The position numbers were made by a program, and so were the translations under genes. The notes beneath the pieces were generated by a model, which had not been told where the DNA came from, ran no database searches, and saw nothing but the letters and a program-made list of their open reading frames with translations. Positions 41,380-51,828 of a stretch of DNA of 62,735 bases are shown here, piece after piece (within the stretch, counting starts at the first letter, position 1; each line of letters opens with the position of its first letter). The DNA comes from Conidiobolus coronatus NRRL 28638 (Eukaryota; Entomophthoromycota; Entomophthoromycetes; Entomophthorales; Conidiobolaceae): assembly GCA_001566745.1 (NCBI GenBank), contig KQ964610.1:1-62735 (forward strand). Reading direction: 5' to 3'.

Positions 41380-42379
41380 TATCATGCTATGAATTATAGC
41401 GAGGGCTCATTAAGCATGGGTCGTACTACCAACGCTCCTCCAAATGCAAACTTAACGCATCATAACCAGAGATTTGACCCATTTCTGGCCGCCGCTGGAT
41501 TAGCTGGAGCAGTTTTAAATTTAAACAGCCTCCAAAACGGACCACCAAGCAACCTACCGTGACAATTGGTCTGATCGAGACAAAGTGCTCTATTTTCCTG
41601 ATCACCTGTCTGGCAGTGCACTCCAATGGCACATGCATCAAGTAAGCCACATCCTTAACTTCTTAGCGAAGTTGTGAGCAGAGCTAGATTCCTCACCAAT
41701 AACCGTTCTTGTTTCCTAGTCAAAGAACTACTCATGCAATCACTTCGAGGATTCCACACCACAAAACCAGTTAACTATTCTAACAAGAACACTCAGAAAG
41801 CCAACCCCAAGGGTAACGGCCCAGTTCAAATCTCCAAAAAGAGTAGTAATAAATTCTGCGACTTCCACAAGACGAAATCCCAAAGTTAAGGAACACCACG
41901 TAGATATCGCTGCACATTCGTCACAAGTTGAAAATAATCCAGCCACAGTTACTCAATCGTATAACAATTTTCACGTTGCCGCTAACTTCACACAACCAAG
42001 CCAGTTACCTCCACTGATTTCGCCAATTATTAACACTGAATCATCAGACTTCCTTTGGACCACCGGCAGTGCCGCCACTGTTTCTGTAACCTTAAGCTCT
42101 AAAGTATTAGAAATTTTCAAACAAACACCTGAAATAGTACAGACTACTGCTATCAACATAGCAGAACGCAATATCACTACAAACTTAGTGTTCAAGAAAT
42201 ATACTTTTCAACTAGGGAACGAACTCATTCACTGCCCAGCAATAGTCCTACCAAGCGACAGCTACGATATGCTGTTATCCGCCAACATTCTTAGTCATCT
42301 GGAAGCCAAAATAGACTTCTCTACTAGCACTATGCAACTACCAAATGGGAAGGTACCATTTAGTCGGAAACCGTTATAA
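41380..42379 (+). mobile_element. Ty3/gypsy gag-protease remnant
   Basis: A gag-type piece DHLSGSALQWHMHQ lies near 41595-41640. A linker follows with KFCDFHKTKSQS, a degenerate zinc-knuckle-type H/C segment. From about 41882 a long frame ends with the retropepsin fold: WTTGSAATVS at the place of the D-T/S-G active site, then CPAIVLPSDSYDMLLSANIL and EAKIDF. The catalytic Asp is replaced by Thr, and frames change at about 41580 and 41885. Clearly inactive. Confidence 0.7.
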
Positions 42380-42396
42380 CCTAAAATAAAACTGAA

Positions 42397-42600
42397 AAAG
42401 TGCGCATTACCAAACAAGAGTTAATCTACTTAGGGTTCAGAATTTCTAATCAAGGTAAGCTACCAGATGATTCAAAAATTAAACCATATTATCAGAATAT
42501 TATATCCATTTTACAATTAACTTTGAACTAGTTTACCTTAAGAGGCTTTACCATAGCCAGTTTGGAGCACTTTTTAAAAAATAGATGAGCGAGGAGAGCA
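42397..42600 (+). mobile_element. Ty3/gypsy RT connection fragment
   Basis: VRITKQELIYLGFRISNQGK then DDSKIKP and, after a TAG, LRGFTIASLEHFLKN. This corresponds to the end of the Ty3/gypsy reverse transcriptase (the E-x-x-YLG-x-x-I-S-x-x-G and L-x-x-F-x-G-x-x-x-YYRxFI region). It follows the protease fragment by only 17 bases, so the catalytic RT core has been deleted between them. Confidence 0.7.
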
Positions 42601-43480
42601 AATCGCTATATAATATTGATAAGATTTAAGTAAGTCTTGCTATTCTTCTACTTTATCACTTGGTATCGCCTTGCTATTAACAAATGCAGAATGAGGGGAA
42701 CAAATAGCAGCAAGAGAGTGAATTGAGTTGGATTGCACTTCTCTACTTGAGTTGAGTATTTAGGAGAGGGAATTTCGTCTTCAGTAACTGATGTTGAATT
42801 ACGCTCAGCATATTGAATGTTGCTGGTGGTTGTATAATTGTTAAAAGAAGTTTGTAAGCCGTGATGAAAATGACTGGTCAGCTTCGGGTTGACAAAGCCT
42901 TTCTAATTGCACTTGATTACTTTAATTCGTGGTAAAATAGCTAGAATCAATGTTGTTCTACCCAAAGGGCTGAGTATCCTTATTATATAACAAAGGGATT
43001 CAAGCCTAGCGATGACAATTGTATTATAGATTGATTTAGATCTACCTAATTTAAGAGTTGCTAGTGTAAGACTTCTGAAACGATTTCACTGTCTATAACT
43101 AGAAAATAAAGACATGGATTTTTTGTGACATTGGTTTGCAATATTCAGTGGCCTTTATTTGACTCAGTCGTTGGAATATTGTTCACCACCCAAAGTATAA
43201 CAGCATCACTGAGTGCAATCACGTTTCACACCATATGGGTTACGCCTTTGGGTATGTATCCTTGTACGTGACACTATGCCTTTGGCTCTCTCCTTGTCTA
43301 AAAAATTTTCAATGTAAAGTAAACCCAAAGGGGAGTAAAGGTTCGTGGTTGCGACCTGGGTTGGGAAAGACACAGTAGTTTCAGACTTTGAATCGGATAC
43401 TCACTCAACCAGAACCATGTATTTCTGCCCAACACCAAAGTGTGTGACCATCCAGACTTAGGCGGTACCCCTTCTTCTTT
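42601..43480. other. Gene-poor stretch
   Basis: Stop-dense; no recognised feature apart from a possible continuation of the downstream minus-strand ATPase remnant below 43490. Confidence 0.35.
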
Positions 43481-43489
43481 ACATTCCTT

Positions 43490-43790
43490 CAACTCTTTGT
43501 TCAACGGGAACATCGGTACGATCGAACTTAGCTCTGGAATTTAAAGCAGAGCTCATCATAATTTACCTTAACCCAGTGGAGTCTATGCTAATAGCATTAT
43601 TGGCATTTTGAAGGTTACGAAGAGCGGAGTACATGGTTAAATTGGACCAGATCTTAGTTACAGTCATTTGATTACGAGCTAAAGTACCAGTCTTATCAGT
43701 GGCAGGGAGACCTTCAGGAACCCAAGCTACGAAAACACCGATAGCGAAGTTCAATGTGGATTTGATCAATTGACCGCCAACTAGGAAAAA
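43490..43790 (-). pseudogene. Na+/K+-ATPase-like P-type ATPase remnant with internal deletion
   Basis: The minus strand reads LNFAIGVFVAWVPEGLPAT followed immediately by DKTGTLARNQMTVTKIW, and after a frame change LNSRAKFDRTDVPVEQR. In complete P2-type ATPases a stretch of some 40-50 residues (two helices' cytosolic link up to LLATDKTGT) lies between PEGLPAT and DKTGT. It is missing here, with the junction falling at a repeated A-T. The phosphorylated Asp in DKTGT is present, but the gene is a short scrap. Confidence 0.75.
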
Positions 43791-43796
43791 TATTAA

Positions 43797-44228
43797 TCAA
43801 CCCATTGACAGGAATTCGTCAACAAATTCTTCAAGCATTTCCTCTTTGTTGTTACGTGCTGCTTGAATAATGTCATCTTTACCCTTCTCATACGCAGCAA
43901 GTGTAAATGTGCTGTTACTATACTTGCTAAGACCACTCTTGATGATGCCTACGGGATAACCTAACATTGTCATATAATCAGCAAGTATGTTGATGTTCTT
44001 GTTATTGTAATCTATTTCATTGTGAAACATGAAAGTCTCTCAACAATCAAGCGTCTTACAACCTCGATACCATAGAGTTGATACATCACTTTTATATTGT
44101 TGCTGAATGTCTTACTTGCATCAACATCATCACTTAATATCAATGCTTCAAGGTTAGATCCATCACACTCGATCACTCCTTCTTCATTCACTCCAATTTC
44201 TCTAATAATGCCTTCAACAATTGTTTGT
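43797..44228 (-). pseudogene. RNA polymerase largest subunit (RPB1) C-terminal fragment, virus-like
   Basis: From about 44228 the minus strand reads EGVIECDGSNLEALIL, SNNIKVMYQLYGIEVVRRLI, then in another frame DYNNKNINILADYMTMLGYP, GIIKSGLSKYSNSTFTLAAYE and a tail to TGA at 43797. This is the end of the RPB1 core (the N-x-I-x-(E)V...-LGIEA-R-x-(L)I...D...LADYMT...G...F...A-(F)E pattern). There is no CTD heptad tail, as in viral subunits, and the sequence is divergent. A frameshift near 44030 splits it. Confidence 0.7.
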
Positions 44229-44239
44229 CAAAGGTGCTC

Positions 44240-44589
44240 AAAATAAGTTACACCTTGAACTTAACCAAGCTATTTTAAACTGTGAAACTATTCCTGGATT
44301 AAAGAAAACATCATTCTTATTTGGACTCGTAGAAGGAGATGATGATCCCGAAGATACAACTAGTGACTCTGGTAGTTCATATATTTCCTTAAGAAGAACA
44401 TTGAGTTTGAGAAGAAAACCTAAAACCCCTCATGCTGGTATTAATGGAATGACTAAACCTTCACCATCCACTATAACCAGCATCTTGGGTAATACTTTAT
44501 TTGTTTTACAAACTTATGAAGTCCACCCTATGATTTGTACTACTATTGATACTATATACACCAAAGATAGAACAAATGCAATCAATTAA
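44240..44589 (+). pseudogene. Unrecognised plus-strand remnant
   Basis: An open frame without an early ATG reads like a real protein (LNQAILNCETIPGLKKTSF, GDDDPEDTTSDSGSS, SLRRTLSLRRKPKTP). The acidic-Ser and SLRR repeats suggest a signalling-type host protein. No family recognised. It ends TAA 44587-44589 and meets the RPB1 remnant at its 5' edge. Confidence 0.35.
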
Positions 44590-44724
44590 TGCATTCCCTA
44601 TACGAAGAATAACTTTAAAAGTGGAGGAATTGATTTAAATCAACCTTCTAAAAAAGAATCCAGGGATAAAACTATCATAACTTTGGTTGCTGGTTTAAGT
44701 TAGCAGCCCGCTACTTTTTCTACT

Positions 44725-45260
44725 TTATAAGCAAGCCTGCTTGACAAATTCCTCTAGGTCATCAATATCTTTAACAGTATCTCTTACCTTACCATCTCTT
44801 TTAATCCTTACACTCCCTGAACTATAAGAACCTTTATATAAACAAGCCTTATACTCAGATATTAGCATTCCGTAGGGAAATTTAATAGATGACATATAAG
44901 TAGTTAGCTGATCATCATTTTGCTAAAAAAAATATCGGTGTTTTTTTTTTCATGAGACTTGCATTCTATAACCAAAAGAGGTTTCTCATCATCTACTTGG
45001 AGATTGCCTCTCACCGGTCTACTTTCCTGATATTTAAATCCAGTTTTATCGCTCTTTTTGTATTTGGCTTCAGGGGGCAATATCCTTTTTATAGATATCA
45101 TAACACTTTCATCAAAGATGATATATCCGTATTTACCCCTTATATCACACAAATCTAACAAAAGGTTGACTATGGCTGTAACATTAGATTCATAATGCCT
45201 TTCTAACTCTCTATACTTAGATATTCTATTTATCAAAAAATCTTTATCTTCGGCTAACAT
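44725..45260 (-). pseudogene. PD-(D/E)XK group C gene, broken at homopolymers
   Basis: ATG 45258-45260 opens a frame of 118 codons (HYESNVTAIVNLLLDLC, SRPVRGNLQVDDEKP, LLVIECKSHEKK) that then hits an 11-base T run at about 44941-44952 and stops. In another frame the homology resumes as DDQLTTYMSSIKFPYGMLIS and ends DLEEFVKQACL at TAA 44725-44727. The two parts together give the complete E-x-K plus Q-x3-Y layout. The break at homopolymers (T11, and a second 8-base run of A/T nearby) may be a real frameshift or a sequencing error. A truncated relative lies at 15236-15510. Confidence 0.65.
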
Positions 45261-46655
45261 TTTTTTTAATTCAGTATATTTTATATATTTTTAATTTAAT
45301 ATTTACTTTGATCATAACAGTCAATTGAGCCTTAAAGATATGTCGCGAGCAATCGCTAAGAAAGCAAAAGGTGAATTACAAGCTTCTCATAAAAAATCTT
45401 AATAATAACTTTGGAATATTCATTAACAGTATGTTTGTCAAATGTGCCAACAGAAATGAAATGTATGCAGGGTTACTATTTTTGCCTCATACACATAAGC
45501 AACACTCTCTAACTTTTCCAGATTTCTTGCATTTGGGGGTTAGGGACACTATAGTTACTGTAAAGATTATTCAAGCCTCTTGATAAACCGTACTAAGGTT
45601 CCGAATTAGCTGGTTGAGTTCGTTAGAAGCTTGGTTGGACAACAGTGTTTTTTGCAGTCATAGCGATTGAAATTCAGTACCTCTGCAGTTGAAAATTTTT
45701 TAAATCTATGATTTTAATTAATTTTACCAAAATGTCGTGGAAATGTCGTTGAAATAAACGATTGGATTCTCCAGTTGACATGCATATAAAACTACGTATT
45801 CTCTAAAGTTGCTGGGGATATCAAAGGAATTAAAGAGTAATACACCCTTCCATAGCAAGACATATTTATAATCTACTACCTAGGGGTTATCCTACTTACT
45901 TGGTAGTACACTAATCTCTTGGTAGTATAGATAATTAATAAGTTATTTAAGCAGCTGATCTTCCCTTCTTTGCTGATCCCCAACCAAGTACTCGAATATT
46001 CGTATTGTTTTATCATTTCAGAATTTCCATTTCCATTTAGTGAAAGATTAGAAGTTTTATCGTCAGTAGAAGACAGAACACACTTAGTGTTATATAATAT
46101 TTCATATGTGTCTATGCTATGCAGCTAAGTTAGGGTAAGAGTAATCACAGATGTTACATTTATATCTATTACCAGCAATTAAGAACCTAATATTAGATCG
46201 AAGATTCTGGTTATAATAAATCTTTAAGTTGACTAAAACGCAAGGAACCTAGCTGTTACTTAATCATTGTTTTTAATATCGATAAATAGATTATCTGCAT
46301 TTCTACTTAACGACAATTCCTTGGAAGGAAAGTTGGCGGCCCATTCACCGGGGGATATAAGAAATATAAATAAGATTAATTATTTTCTAAGAATTCGAGT
46401 TATTTTTCTTTATATCTCTATTAAAAACATTCTCAACTATTCTCTTAAGGTATAGCCAGACAATCTACTATAAGGATAGTTGTTATTTTATGTATTTAAC
46501 ATTTAGTAACTTTGTATGCAATTCAACTGGAGTGGAAAGTTGGGTATTCAGTTAATGCGATCTTTACGATGGACATTCATGGTATAGTATATTCACCTGG
46601 TCATCATATTTTCTGGTGCTCAGCCATGGGTCGTTGTGCTCGGTAATGCCATTTG
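45261..46655. other. Gene-poor stretch of 1.4 kb
   Basis: Only short unassigned frames; nothing recognised. Confidence 0.4.
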
Positions 46656-47612
46656 ATGATGTTTAAGTCCAAACAATGTTTACATGCCAATTTTGAAAAA
46701 TATGTATGGGATCAGTTTATGTTCACTCGCCGATTAACCATTTTATTACAGAGAACACACATATACAAAGTAGTAGAATGTTTTAATCACAAGACGTTGT
46801 ATCTTGAACCTGACTATAATATGTTCATTCTAGGTTATGATCAAAATAAAAATAGAGTCATCATTAGAGACACAGCTTTTGAACCACCATATATTTTACC
46901 AGGTGTTCATCAAAATGGAGTAACAAAAACTTTAAAATGGGTGAGAACCAATGTTGATGATACGTTCACAATAGTAAGAAGTCGAAACAAAAGACCTCAA
47001 AATGCTTTAGATAGGGATGTACATATTGCAGTAAAATATACCAATGAAAGAAATATAGAGATAGGCAGTTGGTACAAAATAAGCTATTGTAATGTCAATC
47101 AACATGTTACTAGATGTGGTAAAGAATTACTATTGATCGATGTGATAGAATGTATCCCTGACACTAACCCACCACAACCAACTGTACTGAGTTTTGATAT
47201 TGAAGTTGATATGATTATAGGTTACAATATTTTATCATTTGACTTAGTATACCTATATAAACGCATTTGTCACTTAGTTGATAGTTATATTAACATCTCA
47301 CGAATCAAAGGTTATCGAGGGTATTTTAAACAACTTGAATGGACCTGTTCAGCTTATGGTGATAATGAATTTTACATGTTCAAATGTTTTGGTAGAGTGT
47401 GTTTAGATGTCATGCAGGACGTTAAACGAGAGATGCGATTTCCAAAAGTTTCATTATCATATGTGTCTCAAACATTACTACAAGATGATAAATTAGATAT
47501 GCCTCCTATGACTATGTTCAACCTCATTGCTCAGAATGATTATGATAGTGCTATAAAATATTGTCTAATGGATGTTGATATGGAACATAAAATACCCTAC
47601 ATAGAGTATTAA
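46656..47612 (+). pseudogene. Family B DNA polymerase N-terminal/exonuclease fragment, NCLDV-like
   Basis: An open frame of 318 codons from ATG 46656. After about 170 residues of N-terminal domain (TLYLEPDYNMFILGYDQNKN, KYTNERNIEIGSWYKI) it has VLSFDIEVD (Exo I) joined almost directly to MIIGYNILSFDLVYL (Exo II), and later DYDSAIKYCLMDVDM (Exo III). Complete enzymes have some 70-100 residues between Exo I and II, so an in-frame internal deletion is present. The polymerase domain is absent and the ORF stops right after Exo III. Other polymerase pieces lie at 22238-22627. Confidence 0.75.
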
Positions 47613-47755
47613 TTCAGACAAGTCTTGCATAGTTAACACTGTTTTCTTATTCTAATAAAAGTTAAAGATTAGTATGTAATTTTTAATATTATTCAAGAGA
47701 GTTTACCTTCGTTATCTTTTTATTTTTATCGATCTGTTGACGTATTTTAGAATAT

Positions 47756-47920
47756 ATTAATAGATAAATAAAAAACAGTGGCTGCATCAGGGATAATAGG
47801 GGTATATTGGTCCATCATCATTAAAAATTCAGAAAGAGTGCGTTCTGGTGGGTTTTCATCAATTTCATCTAATATATTTGGACCCAATGCTGTGTTGTTT
47901 TTATTTTGATTTTGATTAGA
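47756..47920 (-). pseudogene. TAF10 (TFIID/SAGA subunit) N-terminal histone-fold remnant
   Basis: The minus strand reads ERTLSEFLMMMDQYTPIIPD followed by AATVFYLSINIF and a stop. The L-x-EFL-x-MD-x-YTPIIPDA-x-T-x-(Y)YL pattern is the start of the TAF10 histone fold. The remaining two helices are missing, unless they lie beyond an intron I cannot see. Preceded by an Asn-rich linker. Confidence 0.6.
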
Positions 47921-47934
47921 GATGAAATCTAAGA

Positions 47935-48409
47935 CGAAAGACTATTTAAGGAACTTGATACAAATCAAACAAATAATGTATTCTCTATACAGGATGCTGT
48001 TGAAAAGCCAGTCGAAATGTTCGGGCTACCTGATGATCACCCAATCTTGCTTTTTCTCTGCAAAGGTTCACCTAACAATTATAGACTCATGTTGTATGGA
48101 GATCAAACAGCCCGCAAGACAATTAACCAGATAAGGTATCAGGTTGGAACAGACTATGAGGAGGTTAATAATTTTTGGGTCAACCATAAGACATTAAATT
48201 TCATCAAGCCACGAAATAAGGGATTGTTTCAAAAATGGTTATCTACCATGTACTTTAAGGAGAATTTTGCATTTATAAAAGCTGTAGTCACTGGCGATAT
48301 GCCAGAATTGAGACATTTTCTGGAATCTAAGCACAATTATCGGTATAAGTATATTGACTATTATAAAAACAGTGGATTATGGGCATCAGAACAGGTTCAG
48401 CCCATTTAG
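47935..48409 (+). pseudogene. Unrecognised ORF, probably virus-derived
   Basis: A protein-like frame (VFSIQDAVEKPVEMFGLPDD, then from ATG 48017 HPILLFLCKGSPNNYRLML, VNNFWVNHKTLNFIKPRN, MPELRHFLESKHNYR) ending TAG 48407-48409. An early frameshift lies near 47960. No family recognised; its position after viral polymerase sequence suggests viral origin. Confidence 0.35.
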
Positions 48410-49392
48410 TTTTAGCCTCTGCTGCAATAAAGGCGATAAATAGCAACTTACCAGGTTTAATAGAGCCAACAGGTGAATAACCACTGTTCATAACTAGAGA
48501 AGACATATATGGACTTTCCTGAAGTTGAAGAATTGAAAACACAGGTTACATGGAAGATGAACCTTTGTGTTTACCTGATCCTGGGTCAGATCTTCCAAGT
48601 CCTACGGACTAGTCCTACCCCAATTGAACAAAATTCTCCTGAAATAACTCAAACTATTGATTTTACTAAATATATTTATCAACCTTCATCATCTCAAGAA
48701 GCTAGTAAAAATCAAACTAATACAGAATCAATTACTATTACCTCTAAATTTCTTCAATTTCAAGAGACATAATTGTATATTTTAATAATAAGAACAATTC
48801 TAATTTTGAGCCCGAAGAGCCTATTTTGAAAGGATGTTCTAATTTAATGTCTATTCATTTCGTTAGTCTGTTGAAAGCCTTAGGGTTTAAAGTAAGATTA
48901 ATTTTATGAGTACATTGCTAATCAGTTCTTAGACCCTTACCAATATAATGAACTCAGCTATAACGCTATCTGGATCGAGGTATTGGATCCTTTACCGATA
49001 TGTGTACTACAATTCAGCCTTCAAGCACATTCACAGCTTCAGCCACTGCAAGGCCAGATCGTTTATCTCTGTTGATCCCAAAACATCCTCACACCGCGTT
49101 ATGTTCCAAACTTTCTCTCTGGAATCTTTGAGAATGCCACAATTACAGCATAAGAATCAATTTATTCGGCGAATTTGGCTTCGTACGCCATTATACTGGT
49201 GGCTTAGAAAATATACTATCATTTAGTTTAGAAACGACAATTTTAAAGGAAAGTAAAAGAATAACATTTGCAGCTAAGAAACACTGAATGAAGTTTTATT
49301 GATAGAATAGACATTATGTTTAATATCTACAAATTGAAATAAAAAATTATTTTGAGGCTAATTATAAAACAATCAAACAATAATTCCTAGCT
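48410..49392. other. Decayed stretch with unassigned scraps
   Basis: Coding-like scraps include a minus-strand piece near 48420-48540 (SLVMNSGYSPVGSIKPGKL) and plus-strand pieces near 48910-49200 (NQFLDPYQYNELSYNAIW and NFLSGIFENATITA in one frame). They look like broken host genes, but I cannot name them. Confidence 0.3.
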
Positions 49393-50220
49393 ATGTCTAC
49401 ATTGAAGAGACAAAGAAAAGAGATAGACTATAAGGAGAAGAGTAGCTCTGATGATGAGGAGTATAAATTACCAACCTCCACTTCAGACTGGGGAGAAAAA
49501 GAAGTTAAGCACTTCAATGTAGAGTTTGATGAGATGCACGCAAATAATAGTATAGATAAGCTACCTAATATATATAAACATCTAATTTTAGAAGGTTGGG
49601 ATGAAGACGACATAAGAGGAGCTGACACGTCAGCATTAAATAACACAAGCAAAGATGTTATCAAAAGATTAAGAGGGATAATGGGGCTTCAAAAGAATGA
49701 AGTTAATAAAGAAGTAAAGGTAGATGCTTTCATCTATTATCTATTTGCCAAATTAGGATTTAATGACTACCCTTTCGAGATGTTTGCGCAATATGAATGT
49801 TCTATCGATATTGATAAAAGAACTTTCACATCAAGACCCGATTTCATTATATTTAAGGATGACATTATGACAATAATATTAGAAGATAAACATAGGTTTA
49901 ATGCCAATAAATTTAACGACTGGGGAGAACATCAGACTATTGGGGAAATAATTACTTGTGCAACTCATGCCATTGGCACTAGAGATGCGACAGAAACGTT
50001 TATTATCAACGCAGTTAGAGTGGTTGGGACATATTTTACATTCTACAAAGCTGAAATCTGCAGTGAAAATATTATCAAATGTTATAAATCTAAATCGGAT
50101 AGTGCCTTAATAATAAAACGCTATCCCAAGAAGGATGCGCCTGGTAGTCTTAGTGCTTTAAACTTCTGCAACTATAAAGATAGAGTTAAAATATTTAAAA
50201 CTATTCATTCTCTCTTATAA
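49393..50220 (+). CDS. PD-(D/E)XK nuclease-like protein, family B member 1, 275 aa
   Basis: Intact from ATG 49393. The N-terminus is basic (LKRQRKE, possible nuclear localisation) and then acidic. Residues 105-135 form a helical segment (DAFIYYLFAKLGFNDYPF), followed by the putative catalytic core: Asp150 in SRPDFIIF, Glu164-Asp-Lys166 in TIILEDKH, and Gln181 with Glu185 in EHQTIGEIITCA. Then AVRVVGTYFTFYKAE and a C-terminal helix. The closest relative in the window is at 53040-53918, which shares EHQ-x-x-GE and RVVGT-x-FTFYK-E. Probably a nuclear enzyme or a recruited inactive fold; no partner domain is seen. Confidence 0.7.
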   Translation: MSTLKRQRKEIDYKEKSSSDDEEYKLPTSTSDWGEKEVKHFNVEFDEMHANNSIDKLPNIYKHLILEGWDEDDIRGADTSALNNTSKDVIKRLRGIMGLQKNEVNKEVKVDAFIYYLFAKLGFNDYPFEMFAQYECSIDIDKRTFTSRPDFIIFKDDIMTIILEDKHRFNANKFNDWGEHQTIGEIITCATHAIGTRDATETFIINAVRVVGTYFTFYKAEICSENIIKCYKSKSDSALIIKRYPKKDAPGSLSALNFCNYKDRVKIFKTIHSLL

Positions 50221-51378
50221 ATTTCCAAGATTATCAAATATCAATGACCTTAAAGCAATACGAACTAGTAGATTGGTTGAAATCAACATCGCTGGATCCT
50301 GGCGTTTTGACTCCTTCACAGAAGTAGTCCAGTTGGTTTATTGGCCCAACACCCCTCGTGGAAGATTTGGATGTTATCTTAATCTTAGATTTACATTTGC
50401 TGTGCTATTCTTCTTCAATTCACTAAATAAGAATATTACACTCGAAAAATATTAAAGGAGATCCAATGCTTTCTGATAATAGAATTGCACACTTTCACGG
50501 TAACTTAGATCCTAAACCAGGGAAAGTAGGCATTAACTTATCCAATTAAGACTTTATCAATAATGATAGCTTCAGGGTTTGGTGAACAAAAGGGTAAAAA
50601 TCACTATATATTTTCACTTCATAGCTGGATAACTTGGTTAATCTGTTTTCGTTTATTCACTCCAACTAATTTGTGTGCTGAGAAGATGTATGCACCAGAC
50701 TTTTATCAGAAAATTAATAAGAGTGGTCTTATCGGTTTTGACAAAAGAGTCTTCGATTTGTGCAAGTGTGGCTTTTTTCATTAACGCTTAACTTTGTGTT
50801 CTGGATTAAGTCTTCTTGCCACTATGGCCCATGTGCCTCAAATTTTACAAGAAGAAGATCGTTTAGTTGTTGTCATATCTGTAATGAAATTCTCAATGCA
50901 TTTGAAACTGTTGGTCCAGCTTTGCTTGAAAACCACATGCCACATTCTTATGAAGTTGTTCCAACGTGAACATTTATGCCAACACTACTAAGGATATCAC
51001 AGCTCAATACCCTGCCATCGATCCCTTCTCTTTCGTTTGTAAGGAAGCTTTGAACTGTACGCATTTCCCCGGCAAAGGTTAATGCATAGTTATGGCAAAC
51101 ATGTAAATCCACCTTTGCCCACACCAGTTTTGTCAATAAAGTGGTTTATCTTTGTACTATAATTATTGGAAAGAAGTTAGGGGTGCGAGTCACAAACAAC
51201 GACTACCATTACTGAATAAAGGTGAAGAAATCTATACCGGTTGCAGGAACCATATCCATAAGAGCTCTTCACACCCTCTTTCCTCTCACTGGCCATCCTC
51301 TTTTAACAATTTTCATTCAATATCAATTGGCCGATAGCTTTTAGTTGGCTATTTTATCATGACTGTGTGATGCACTGT
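50221..51378. other. Decayed stretch with unassigned scraps
   Basis: Several short frames look coding, for example YELVDWLKSTSLDPGVLTPS near 50250 and KDITAQYPAIDPFSFVCKEA near 50990, but each is followed by stops or a frame change. No family recognised. Confidence 0.3.
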
Positions 51379-51828
51379 TTATATCCTGTTAATATAATCT
51401 ATAATTTCTTTAATTCCATTTTCACTATCTATCTTGAGTTCCGACACCTGATGCGGTTTTTGTTTACTGCCAACTTTATAAGAATACGTTCTCACATTTG
51501 TAGCATTCATCAAAATTCCATTTCCGCATCTTAAATCTATCATGTAACCTTCAAGTTGTATTTCCCCTATCTCGAAGTCTTCTTCCTCAACCTTACATTC
51601 TATAACCAGGACAACACGATTGCCTTTTCTGACCTTAATTATAACATCTGCTCTAGTTACGTTTCCATCCTCATAATCTCTTAGGGGGTATTCCGTTAAA
51701 GTTCTATAACCATTCTTAAATACCTTTTCAGTCGAGCTAATAATACTCGTAGCTAAGGATACGACATAGCTTTCATATTTCTCATCAACGGTTTCGTTTC
51801 TCAACTGCAACAAATCACTAACATCCAT
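51379..51828 (-). CDS. PD-(D/E)XK nuclease-like protein, family A, 149 aa
   Basis: Intact from ATG 51826-51828. The N-terminal helix (VSLATSIIS) is followed by VFKNGYRTLTEYPL, Asp61 in RADVIIKV, LVIECKVEEEDFEIGE (Glu77, Lys79) and QLEGYMIDL (Gln91, Tyr95), then GILMNA. Very similar to the protein at 60749-61186, with the block IECKVEEEDFEIGE identical. Full D, E-x-K and Q-x3-Y set is present. A third member is at 27844-28272. Confidence 0.72.
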   Translation of the reverse strand: MDVSDLLQLRNETVDEKYESYVVSLATSIISSTEKVFKNGYRTLTEYPLRDYEDGNVTRADVIIKVRKGNRVVLVIECKVEEEDFEIGEIQLEGYMIDLRCGNGILMNATNVRTYSYKVGSKQKPHQVSELKIDSENGIKEIIDYINRI

